From contig JAEMSB010000347.1 in assembly GCA_016463045.1 (NCBI GenBank), forward strand, positions 1 through 5,348: a stretch of 5,348 bases of DNA, in the 5' to 3' direction. How positions within the stretch are numbered: position 1 is the stretch's first letter; every line of letters starts with the position of its first letter. The position numbers and the translations under genes were made by a program. The stretch is from Niveispirillum sp. GTDB taxonomy: Bacteria; Pseudomonadota; Alphaproteobacteria; Azospirillales; Azospirillaceae. Positions 1 through 5,294 of the stretch are shown here, in pieces. Under the pieces are notes generated by a model. The model ran no database searches and was not told the origin of the DNA. It was given only the letters and a program-made list of their open reading frames with translations.

Positions 1-131
1 CCGAAGGAGGAGACCAGTGCCAGCTGACCCTTGAACTCCGTCTCGATCAGGGGGCGGAGAAGCTCCACCCCCTCCAGATGACCGTAACGGGCATTCAGGT
101 CGCGGGCGCGGGCCTGAAGGTCGGTGATCAT
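1..131 (-). CDS. cysH: Phosphoadenosine/adenosine phosphosulfate reductase, N-terminal part (cut by window edge)
   Basis: Only the first 43 codons are present; the gene runs off the left edge. The enzyme reduces activated sulfate (PAPS or APS) to sulfite with thioredoxin or glutaredoxin in the cytoplasm, feeding sulfite to CysI encoded upstream. The visible protein begins MITDLQARARDL and reaches LALVSSFG at the edge. The SSFG segment is the start of the PP-loop nucleotide-binding motif (typically SSFGAES) of this family, at its usual place about 40 residues from the N-terminus. The ATG at 129-131 shares the tetranucleotide ATGA with the stop codon of the DUF934 gene, so its translation is probably coupled to that gene. 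The cysteines that separate APS from PAPS reductases lie outside the window, so substrate preference cannot be read. Identity is supported by the motif start plus operon context. Confidence 0.86.
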   Translation of the reverse strand, partial: MITDLQARARDLNARYGHLEGVELLRPLIETEFKGQLALVSSF

Positions 132-637
132 GCCGGGACCGTGCCTTTCAGGTGCCGACGCAGCAGGGAGGTGCCTTCCTCGCTGCCCAAGGCCGGCTGA
201 AACGCCACCGAGATTTCCTTCAGCGCATGTGCCCAGGCGGGCCCGACCCGGTCGGCCGGCACCACCACCGTATCCACACCCACGCGGGTCAGGAACAGGT
301 ACTGGTCGGGGATGATATGGCCGAAGGCGCGGATTTCGCCCTTATAGTCGAACCGTTCCCGCAGTTCACGGGCGGCGGAAAAGGCGCGGCCATCGCGGAA
401 TTTGGGGAATTCCAATGCCACCAGCGACAGGGAACCCAGATCATCTGCGATTTCGGTGGCCAGCTGATTGGATTTCAGCCGCACGCCGACGGCATCGCGC
501 CGGGAGGTCAGCGCGTCGCGTTCGGTGCGCCAGCGTTCCAGAGAGACGATGACCGCCCCCTCGGCGGGGATGTCCTGGTCATCGGCAAGGTCGGTCCAGC
601 GGTCGTCGATGGGCAGACCACGATCAAGCACGGGCAT
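128..637 (-). CDS. DUF934 family protein of the sulfite-reduction operon
   Basis: A 169-residue protein of the DUF934 family (COG3749), often annotated as a probable oxidoreductase linked to sulfite reduction. No reaction has been established that I know of. The family signature is clear at about residues 73-123: VALEFPKFRDGRAFSAARE, then YKGEIRAFGHIIPDQYLFL, then RVGVDTV. No signal peptide, membrane segment or cysteine is visible, so it is a cytosolic protein with no obvious metal or thiol centre of its own. The ATG at 635-637 is preceded by a near-ideal Shine-Dalgarno sequence, AAGGAGG (644-650), six bases upstream. The first 14 bases overlap the end of cysI, and the stop overlaps the cysH start as ATGA. 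Position between cysI and cysH suggests a helper role in sulfite formation or reduction; that is inference from context. Confidence 0.9.
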   Translation of the reverse strand: MPVLDRGLPIDDRWTDLADDQDIPAEGAVIVSLERWRTERDALTSRRDAVGVRLKSNQLATEIADDLGSLSLVALEFPKFRDGRAFSAARELRERFDYKGEIRAFGHIIPDQYLFLTRVGVDTVVVPADRVGPAWAHALKEISVAFQPALGSEEGTSLLRRHLKGTVPA

Positions 638-2369
638 AGAGAGCCTCCTTGAACGGGGCGTGGCCGGTACGGGCCAGCGTCTGAATGAAAATCTCGCCGG
701 GCTGGCGCAGCTTCACGAAAGTGTTCACCACCGTCTCGACCGCATCGATGATGCCGTCATAATCGAAGCCGGGGCCGACGATCTCGCCCAGGGCCGCATT
801 GGTGCCGGCATCGCCGCCCAACAGGATCTGGAAGAATTCCTCGCCCTTCTTATCGACGCCCAGAATGCCGATATGGCCGACATGGTGATGGCCGCAGGCA
901 TTGATACAGCCGCTGATCTTGACCTTCAACTCACCCAGATCATGCTGCCGGTCCAGATCGGCGAACCGTTCGGCGATACGCTGTGCCACGGGGATGGCGC
1001 GGGTATTGGCCAGCGCGCAATAATCCAGGCCCGGACAGGCGATGATGTCGCTGATCAAGCCGGCATTGGCGGTGCCCAGGCCGGCGGCGTCCAGCGCCTT
1101 CCACAGCGGGTACAGGTCATCCTTGCGCACATGGGCCAGAACCAAGTTCTGTTCATGCGTCACGCGGACTTCGCCAAAGCTGTAGAGGTCGGCCAGATCG
1201 GCGACGGTTTCCAGCTGGTCCGCCTCGGCATCGCCCGGAATGCCGCCGATGGGCTTCAAGGAGATGGTGGCGATGGCGTAACCGGGCGTCTTATGTTCCG
1301 TCAGGTTGGTGCGGGTCCAGCGGGCAAAGGCCGGATCAGCTGCCTTCGCGGCCTCGAAACTGTCGGAGATGGCGGGCAGATCGACCCAGGGCGGCGGTGC
1401 GAAATGGGTCTGGATCGCGTCCACGATGGCGGGATCGACATAGAATTTCTGCCGCGGCAGGCGGGCATATTCCTCTTCGATCAGGCCGATGAACTTGTCG
1501 GCCCCCATCTCGTTCACGGTGATCTTGATGCGCGCCTTATAGATATTGTCGCGCCGTCCCAGCTGGTTATAGACGCGCAGGATAGCTTCGAGATAACCGA
1601 TGATCTCTTCCACCGGCACGAAGTCGCGCGCCTTGACGGCCAGATAGGGGGTGCGGCCCTGACCACCGCCGACATAGACGGTGAAGCCGACGCGGCCCGT
1701 GACCTCATCCTTCTTCGCGATCAGGCCGATATCATGCACCTGTACGGCGGCGCGGTCATTCGGACTGCCCGTGATGGCGATCTTGAATTTACGCGGCAGA
1801 TAGGTGAATTCCGGGTGCATGGTGGACCATTGCCGCAGGATTTCTGCGTAGACGCGGGGATCCACCAGCTCGTCCGCCGCCGCACCGCAGAACTGATCCG
1901 TCGTCACGTTGCGGATGCAGTTGCCGCTGGTCTGGATGGCGTGCATGTCCACTTCGGCCAGTTCGCGCAGGATGGTGGGCACATCCTCCAGCTTGGGCCA
2001 GTTGAACTGAATGTTCTGGCGCGTCGTGAAATGGCCATAGCCCTTGTCATAGACGCGCGCGATGCGGGCCAGACGCCGGACCTGGGTGGAAGACAGCATG
2101 CCGTAGGGAACGGCCACGCGCAGCATATAGGCGTGAAGCTGAAGATAGAGGCCGTTCATCAGCCGGATGGGCTTGAACTCTTCCTCGGTGATCTCACCCT
2201 TGAGGCGGCGTTCGACCTGGGCGCGGAACTGCTCCACCCGCTCGAAGATGAAGGTCTTGTCGAACTCGTCATAGCGATAGACGGCGGCGTGGGCGTCGGC
2301 CGGCTGATTGCTGCGGATGGCGGGGCTGTGCGTATCAGGCATGGGGGTTTGGCCTGTCTTCTCTGTCAT
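624..2369 (-). CDS. cysI: Sulfite reductase hemoprotein (nitrite/sulfite reductase family)
   Basis: Cytoplasmic siroheme/[4Fe-4S] enzyme that reduces sulfite to sulfide with six electrons. The 581-residue protein shows the full active-site set: the cluster/siroheme cysteines C445 and C451 (ACPGLDYC, C-x5-C) and C488 and C492 (SGCINACGHH, C-x3-C). Basic residues match the substrate-binding R83, R153, K215 and K217 of E. coli CysI: R84 (YMLRVAVPYG), R153 (GNCIRNV), and K194/K196 in LPRKFK. Both ferredoxin-like half-domain repeats appear intact and the length is normal. The gene begins 10 bases after the DUF2849 stop and overlaps the DUF934 gene by 14 bases. The ATG at 2369 lacks a clear ribosome site; a second ATG at codon 10 (2340-2342) is possible, and family similarity starts only near residue 30. 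No cysJ is visible, so the donor is probably ferredoxin or flavodoxin. A nitrite reductase role cannot be excluded from the family alone, but linkage to cysH and cysG favours sulfite. Confidence 0.95.
   Translation of the reverse strand: MTEKTGQTPMPDTHSPAIRSNQPADAHAAVYRYDEFDKTFIFERVEQFRAQVERRLKGEITEEEFKPIRLMNGLYLQLHAYMLRVAVPYGMLSSTQVRRLARIARVYDKGYGHFTTRQNIQFNWPKLEDVPTILRELAEVDMHAIQTSGNCIRNVTTDQFCGAAADELVDPRVYAEILRQWSTMHPEFTYLPRKFKIAITGSPNDRAAVQVHDIGLIAKKDEVTGRVGFTVYVGGGQGRTPYLAVKARDFVPVEEIIGYLEAILRVYNQLGRRDNIYKARIKITVNEMGADKFIGLIEEEYARLPRQKFYVDPAIVDAIQTHFAPPPWVDLPAISDSFEAAKAADPAFARWTRTNLTEHKTPGYAIATISLKPIGGIPGDAEADQLETVADLADLYSFGEVRVTHEQNLVLAHVRKDDLYPLWKALDAAGLGTANAGLISDIIACPGLDYCALANTRAIPVAQRIAERFADLDRQHDLGELKVKISGCINACGHHHVGHIGILGVDKKGEEFFQILLGGDAGTNAALGEIVGPGFDYDGIIDAVETVVNTFVKLRQPGEIFIQTLARTGHAPFKEALYARA
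644..650 (-). promoter_or_regulatory. Strong Shine-Dalgarno for the DUF934 gene, inside cysI
   Basis: On the minus strand this reads AAGGAGG, six bases before the ATG at 637. It lies within the last codons of cysI (Lys-Glu-Ala), so the DUF934 gene has its own efficient ribosome entry despite overlapping cysI by 14 bases. It is the best ribosome binding site in the operon and settles the start of this gene. Confidence 0.85.
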
Positions 2370-2379
2370 TCGAATGGGG

Positions 2380-2703
2380 TCAGGCGGCGGGCTGGCGGGC
2401 CTGCTTGCCCAGGTCGCGGCGCACGGTGGGGCCGATGCCCTTCAGACGCTCACGCAGGTGGGTGGGGCGGGTGCCGGCCTCGGTGATCTCCACATCCAGC
2501 GGATAGACATCAACCACGATCTGGCGCTTTTCCTCGGCCTTGGCGAAGGCAAGCGCCTCGGCAATAGCGTCGGCCCCGTCAAACACGGCGGCCTGTGCCA
2601 CGTCCTCAACCCAAATGTTGCCGGTGCCCAGCCATACGGCCTCCCCGTCCAGAAGACGGCTGGCGGCGACGGATTGCTGGGTTCCCTTGGCTTTGACCAA
2701 CAT
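2380..2703 (-). CDS. DUF2849 domain-containing small protein
   Basis: A 107-residue protein beginning MLVKAKGTQQSVAASRLLDG, matching the DUF2849 family, which I know as a small protein found beside cysI/cysG in alphaproteobacteria. No biochemical function is known to me. It has no cysteine and no hydrophobic signal or membrane segment, and its middle is acidic and alanine-rich (WVEDVAQAAVFDGADAIAEA), likely helical. The start chosen is the ATG at 2701-2703, preceded at nine bases by AGGGAAG (2713-2719). The open frame continues upstream into cysG, but that extension only shadows the CysG C-terminus. It lies 19 bases after the cysG stop and 10 bases before cysI, so it is co-transcribed with both. 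A role in siroheme delivery or in sulfite reductase assembly or electron transfer would fit the position but is speculation. Confidence 0.85.
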   Translation of the reverse strand: MLVKAKGTQQSVAASRLLDGEAVWLGTGNIWVEDVAQAAVFDGADAIAEALAFAKAEEKRQIVVDVYPLDVEITEAGTRPTHLRERLKGIGPTVRRDLGKQARQPAA

Positions 2704-2722
2704 CTCTACGGTCTTCCCTGTC

Positions 2723-4129
2723 TCAAACGGCTTCGCGCAGGTGATCGGGCACCAGCGTGGTGATAAGGGCGGGGTCGGCCAGACGGACGACATCGCCGAT
2801 GATGATGATCGCCGGCCCCACCAGCCCATGCGCCGCCGCCAGCGACGCCAGATTGGCAAGGTTGCCGGTGATCAGCTTCTGATCCGGCCGCGTGCCCTTT
2901 TCGATCAGGGCGGCGGGGGTGTCGGCCGGCATCCCGGCTTCCGTCAGGCGACGGGCGATGATGTCGACCGCCGACAGGCCCATATAGACAACCAGCGTGT
3001 GGCGCAGGCGGGCCAAAGCCTGCCAGTCCAGGTCCGGCTCCCCATCCTTGCCATGGCCGGTCACGAAGGTGACGCCGGCGGCATGGTCGCGGTGGGTGAC
3101 GGGGATGGCCGTGGAAGCACCGCAGCCGAGCGCCGCCGTGATGCCGGGGACGATTTCGACGGGGATATTGGCGGCGCGCAGGGCCTGCATCTCTTCACCA
3201 CCCCGCCCGAACAGGAACGGGTCGCCACCCTTCAAACGGACCACACGGTGGCCGGCCTTGGCCTCGGCCACCAGCAGCTGGTTGATGGCTTCCTGGCTCA
3301 TCGTGTGGTGGGACTTGGACTTGCCGACATAGATGCGGCGGGCGTCGCGGCGGACATAGTCCATGATCCGCTCATCCACCAGCTTGTCGTGCACGACCAG
3401 ATCGGCGTCCTGCAGCACCCGCAAGGCCCGCAGGGTCAACAGGTCCGGGTCGCCAGGACCGGCGCCGACCAGGGCGACGGTGCCGATCCTGGCCTGTCCA
3501 TAATCGGGATTGTTGACGGCGGCCAGCAAGGCTTCGCGCGCCGATTGTTCGCGGCCTGCCAGGAAGTCGCGCGCCACGGGGCCGTCGATCACCGCCTCCC
3601 AGAAGCGGCGGCGGGCGGTTTCATTCTCCCGCGTCGCCTTCACGGCGGTGCGGAAACTGTCCAGCAGGGTGGTCAGACGGCCCAGGCCGGGTTCCAGTGC
3701 CGCCTCCAGCCGCTCGCGCAGACGGCGGACCAGCACGGGGCTGGCGCCACCCGACGAGATGGCGATGGTGATCGGCTCCCGGTCGATGATGGCCGGCATG
3801 ATGAAGCTGGACAAGGCCGGCTTGTCCGGGACATTGACCAGGATGCCCGCCTTGTTGGCGGCATCGGCCACGGCGCGGTCAACCTCTTCCACATCGGTGG
3901 CGGCGAAGATGACCCGGTGATCTTCCACATCATCTGGTGTGAAATCCCGCAGGACCACCTTGTCGGCCAGTTTGGCGAGGTCAGGATGGATTTCCCCGGC
4001 GATGATGGTCAGGCGGCAACCGGCCTTGGCCACCAGCCGCGCCTTGCGCAGAGCCAGTTCGCCGCCGCCCACCACCAGAACCTTCTGCCCTTCCAAAGGC
4101 AGTGACACCGGAAATCCACGCAAAGCCAT
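2723..4129 (-). CDS. cysG: Siroheme synthase (trifunctional: SUMT, precorrin-2 dehydrogenase, sirohydrochlorin ferrochelatase)
   Basis: Makes siroheme from uroporphyrinogen III: two SAM-dependent methylations, NAD-dependent oxidation of precorrin-2, then iron insertion. The 468-residue protein matches the full CysG length (457 in E. coli) with both modules. Residues 1 to about 210 are the dehydrogenase/chelatase half: a Rossmann glycine motif VLVVGGGELALRKARL at 17-32, D102 in NVPDK aligning with catalytic D104 of E. coli/Salmonella CysG, and SFIMPAIIDREP then ISSGGASPVL at 124-133. Residues about 215-460 are the SUMT methyltransferase: VGAGPGDPDLLTLRA at 221-235, VVHDKL with D248, RLKGGDPFLFGRGGEE at 298-313, VPGITAALGC, and VYMGL with M383. 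The ATG at 4127-4129 follows GGAG at 4137-4140 with seven bases between. It is the first gene of the operon, reading away from the regulatory region shared with fpr, so siroheme supply is tied to the sulfite reductase it serves. Confidence 0.96.
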   Translation of the reverse strand: MALRGFPVSLPLEGQKVLVVGGGELALRKARLVAKAGCRLTIIAGEIHPDLAKLADKVVLRDFTPDDVEDHRVIFAATDVEEVDRAVADAANKAGILVNVPDKPALSSFIMPAIIDREPITIAISSGGASPVLVRRLRERLEAALEPGLGRLTTLLDSFRTAVKATRENETARRRFWEAVIDGPVARDFLAGREQSAREALLAAVNNPDYGQARIGTVALVGAGPGDPDLLTLRALRVLQDADLVVHDKLVDERIMDYVRRDARRIYVGKSKSHHTMSQEAINQLLVAEAKAGHRVVRLKGGDPFLFGRGGEEMQALRAANIPVEIVPGITAALGCGASTAIPVTHRDHAAGVTFVTGHGKDGEPDLDWQALARLRHTLVVYMGLSAVDIIARRLTEAGMPADTPAALIEKGTRPDQKLITGNLANLASLAAAHGLVGPAIIIIGDVVRLADPALITTLVPDHLREAV

Positions 4130-4136
4130 CGCTCAG

Positions 4137-4140
4137 CTCC
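4137..4140 (-). promoter_or_regulatory. Ribosome binding site of cysG
   Basis: Minus-strand GGAG followed by seven bases and the cysG ATG at 4129. It is short but well spaced and supports this ATG as the start of the operon's first gene. Confidence 0.65.
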
Positions 4141-4147
4141 ACACCTA

Positions 4148-4159
4148 CCGCACCTGCGG
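4148..4159. repeat. Small hairpin in the cysG leader (CCGCA/TGCGG)
   Basis: CCGCA (4148-4152) and TGCGG (4155-4159) are perfectly complementary with two bases between; as RNA this would be a four-pair stem with a four-base loop. It would lie in the cysG leader roughly eight bases upstream of the GGAG ribosome site. It may be incidental, or may affect ribosome access to cysG. Confidence 0.35.
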
Positions 4160-4197
4160 AATGAGGGAGATTTGATCCCGTTTTTACGGCGTGTCGA

Positions 4198-4216
4198 GGT
4201 GAAATATTATTTCTCC
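4198..4216. promoter_or_regulatory. 19-bp AT-rich near-perfect palindrome, possible operator
   Basis: Reads GGTGAAATA-T-TATTTCTCC: eight of nine arm positions pair around a single central T, with a perfect inner core GAAATA/TATTTC (4201-4213). It overlaps a second inverted repeat, AATATT-N8-AATATT (4203-4222). If cysG is transcribed from the -10 element proposed at 4232-4237, the palindrome would start about ten bases downstream of the transcription start, a place typical of a repressor site. I do not recognise a specific regulator from the sequence. Confidence 0.4.
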
Positions 4217-4231
4217 AATATTCCTAGGTTA

Positions 4232-4237
4232 AATATA
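4232..4237 (-). promoter_or_regulatory. Candidate -10 element of the cysG operon promoter
   Basis: Minus-strand TATATT, five of six matches to TATAAT. Transcription would start near 4225-4226, giving a leader of about 96 bases to the cysG ATG. The bases where a -35 would lie (4255-4260, AATTTT on this strand) are a poor match to TTGACA, as expected for an activator-dependent promoter. The FNR-type box at 4261-4274 is centred about 41.5-42.5 bases upstream of this start. In such AT-rich sequence a chance match is easy, so the assignment depends mostly on that spacing. Confidence 0.45.
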
Positions 4238-4260
4238 GGGATTAAATCTTGAAGAAAATT

Positions 4261-4274
4261 TTGATATTTATCAA
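4261..4274. promoter_or_regulatory. Perfect FNR/FixK/Anr-type binding site
   Basis: TTGATATTTATCAA matches the FNR consensus TTGAT-N4-ATCAA at all ten defined positions; the palindrome is six-base arms TTGATA/TATCAA around TT. In alphaproteobacteria such sites are bound by FNR/FixK members of the CRP/FNR superfamily, which respond to low oxygen or to upstream two-component signals. It lies between the two divergent genes, so it could act on cysG, fpr or both. Spacing favours the cysG direction; on the plus strand the class II position for a -10 (about 4297-4302, TAGGTG) is poor. No regulator gene is in the window. Confidence 0.7.
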
Positions 4275-4321
4275 TGACATGAGTGGATAGGTAAAGTAGG
4301 TGTTAAAGGCACTTATCGGGG

Positions 4322-4329
4322 GTGTACAC
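4322..4329. repeat. Palindrome GTGTACAC upstream of fpr
   Basis: Perfect 8-bp palindrome with a TGTACA core, about 140 bases before the fpr start. It lies between the arms of a wider inverted repeat, TATCGG (4314-4319) and CCGATA (4342-4347), whose centre is offset by about five bases. A second TGTACA palindrome lies 66 bases downstream. It could be half of a paired operator for fpr, but short palindromes occur by chance. Confidence 0.3.
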
Positions 4330-4387
4330 GGCAGCCATGCGCCGATAGGGCGCTTGGGTGTGAAATACCTGGTTGAACGCGCAGCCT

Positions 4388-4395
4388 ATGTACAT
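4388..4395. repeat. Palindrome ATGTACAT upstream of fpr
   Basis: Perfect 8-bp palindrome sharing the TGTACA core with the one at 4322-4329; the two centres are 66 bases apart, and this one is about 72 bases before the fpr ATG. It might be a regulatory site of the fpr promoter. No convincing -35/-10 pair could be assigned to fpr nearby. Confidence 0.3.
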
Positions 4396-4453
4396 TAGCT
4401 GTCGTGGCAATGCGGAATCATGGCCGGGACTCTGCTGCCGGTCGCCTGTGACG

Positions 4454-4460
4454 AAGGAAG
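4454..4460 (+). promoter_or_regulatory. Ribosome binding site of fpr
   Basis: AAGGAAG followed by TTGGAT and then the ATG at 4467, a six-base gap. This spacing decides for the ATG at 4467 rather than the in-frame TTG at 4461, which would sit directly against the ribosome site. Confidence 0.8.
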
Positions 4461-4466
4461 TTGGAT

Positions 4467-5240
4467 ATGAGCGCGTTCATCGAAAGCAAGGTGCTGTCCG
4501 TTCATCACTGGACCGACACGCTGTTCAGCTTCACCTGCGAACGCGAGCCCGCCTTCCGCTTTGAAAACGGCCACTTTGTCATGATCGGCCTGACAGTGGA
4601 TGGCAAGCCGCTGACCCGCGCCTATTCCATCGTCTCGCCCAATTATGCCGAACATCTGGAATTCCTGTCGATCAAGGTGCCGAACGGCCCCCTGACCAGC
4701 CGGTTGCAGCATATCCAGGTGGGCGACACGGTCATCCATGGCCGCAAGTCGGTGGGCACGCTGGTGACCAGCTCCCTGGTCCCGGCCAAGAACCTGTACA
4801 TGTTCTCCACCGGCACGGGCCTCGCCCCGTTCATGAGCATCATCCGGGACCCGGAAGTCTATGCCAAGTATGACCGCCTGATCCTGACCCATACCTGCCG
4901 CACTGTGGGCGAGCTGGCCTATCACGACTACATCACCAATGACCTGCCCAATGATGAGTTCCTGGGCGAGGATGTGGCCGCCAAGCTGACCTATTACCCG
5001 ACGGTGACGCGCGAGCCGTTCCGCAACCAGGGCCGTATCACCGACCTGATCCGGAACCACAAGCTGTTCGAGGATATCAAGGCCGCCCCCCTGGACCCCG
5101 CCGACGACGTCGCCATGATCTGCGGCGGGCCGGATGTGCTGGCCGAGACGGTGGAACTGCTGAAGGAACGCGGCTTCACGGAAGGGGCCGGGCATACGCC
5201 GGGCAATTACGTGATCGAAAAGGCGTTTGTGGAGAAGTGA
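4467..5240 (+). CDS. fpr: Ferredoxin/flavodoxin-NADP+ reductase
   Basis: Cytoplasmic FAD enzyme that moves electrons between NADP(H) and ferredoxin or flavodoxin. The 257-residue protein, starting MSAFIESKVLSVHHWTDTLF, has the usual length for bacterial Fpr and both domains. The FAD-binding barrel (residues 1 to about 100) carries RAYSIVSPN at 51-59, the RxYS flavin motif, plus IKVPNGPLTSRL. The NADP-binding domain (about 105-257) carries STGTGLAPFMSII at 114-126, HTCRTVGELAY, and MICGGPDVL at 217-225. The end, YVIEKAFVEK, has the AFVE(K) extension known from Rhodobacter and Azotobacter type enzymes rather than the terminal aromatic residue of plant-type proteins. It is transcribed away from the cys operon and followed by a hairpin terminator, so it is probably monocistronic. 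Next to a cysI without cysJ, it is a plausible source of electrons for sulfite reduction; roles in nitrogen fixation, Fe-S assembly or oxidative stress are equally known for the family. Confidence 0.95.
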   Translation: MSAFIESKVLSVHHWTDTLFSFTCEREPAFRFENGHFVMIGLTVDGKPLTRAYSIVSPNYAEHLEFLSIKVPNGPLTSRLQHIQVGDTVIHGRKSVGTLVTSSLVPAKNLYMFSTGTGLAPFMSIIRDPEVYAKYDRLILTHTCRTVGELAYHDYITNDLPNDEFLGEDVAAKLTYYPTVTREPFRNQGRITDLIRNHKLFEDIKAAPLDPADDVAMICGGPDVLAETVELLKERGFTEGAGHTPGNYVIEKAFVEK

Positions 5241-5245
5241 AGGTT

Positions 5246-5280
5246 AGCGGGGTGCCCCTAAAGGGCGCCCCGCTTTGGTT
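5246..5280 (+). terminator. Rho-independent terminator after fpr
   Basis: A 12-bp stem, AGCGGGGTGCCC (5246-5257) with GGGCGCCCCGCT (5263-5274) and one G-U pair, closes a five-base loop CTAAA and begins five bases after the fpr stop. It is followed by a moderately T-rich tail (TTTGGTTTT with the stem's last T). The very stable stem and position support termination of fpr. The same hairpin follows the stop of the convergent minus-strand gene at 5295, so it may serve both, but on that strand the bases after the stem are not T-rich. Confidence 0.85.
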
Positions 5281-5294
5281 TTGGGGTTGTACCC

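Larger units (their letters stand above)
4130..4466. other. Divergent intergenic regulatory region between cysG operon and fpr
   Basis: About 340 bases with no credible gene, lying head to head between cysG (minus) and fpr (plus). The part from about 4200 to 4275 is strongly AT-rich against a GC-rich background and carries nested palindromes, including a perfect FNR/FixK-type box. The fpr-proximal half (about 4310-4466) is GC-rich again and has two TGTACA-centred palindromes. Short open frames here (for example ATG at 4388) lack ribosome sites and run into fpr out of frame. I see no riboswitch, tRNA, or cysteine-rich leader peptide. Confidence 0.8.

Noticed and set aside
1900..2130. Possible Tyr-Cys crosslink near siroheme (Tyr81 and Cys151 of CysI), as in mycobacterial NirA
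   Set aside because: I cannot confirm without an alignment or structure that these residues occupy the NirA crosslink positions, so it is not claimed.
468..2486. Long plus-strand open frame (672 codons) opposite cysI
   Set aside because: It is antisense to a complete CysI with all active-site residues; the translation has low-complexity composition and matches no family I know. Long antisense frames are common in GC-rich genes.
2704..2859. Upstream extension of the DUF2849 frame into cysG
   Set aside because: The extension overlaps the CysG C-terminus out of frame; the ATG at 2703 has a suitable AGGGAAG and gives the normal family length.
2540..4105. Long plus-strand open frame (521 codons) opposite cysG and the DUF2849 gene
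   Set aside because: It is antisense to an intact CysG, is rich in Gly/Gln/His/Asp as expected of a shadow frame, and has no ribosome site.
4130..4226. Attenuator leader peptide or riboswitch in the cysG leader
   Set aside because: The minus-strand leader has no ATG frame before cysG, the only GTG frame ends after two codons, and I recognise no SAM or cobalamin aptamer pattern; only one tiny hairpin is seen.
4461..4466. TTG at 4461 as fpr start (two extra residues)
   Set aside because: It abuts the AAGGAAG ribosome site with no spacer; the ATG at 4467 has a six-base spacer and gives the usual N-terminus.
4388..4564. Small plus-strand open frame starting at the ATG at 4388 (or 4373)
   Set aside because: There is no ribosome site, it overlaps fpr out of frame for about 100 bases, and the product looks like shadow sequence.
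4395..5195. Minus-strand open frame (266 codons) opposite fpr
   Set aside because: It is a shadow of the fully convincing Fpr reading frame; repeated GQ/GH-type residues are an antisense artefact.
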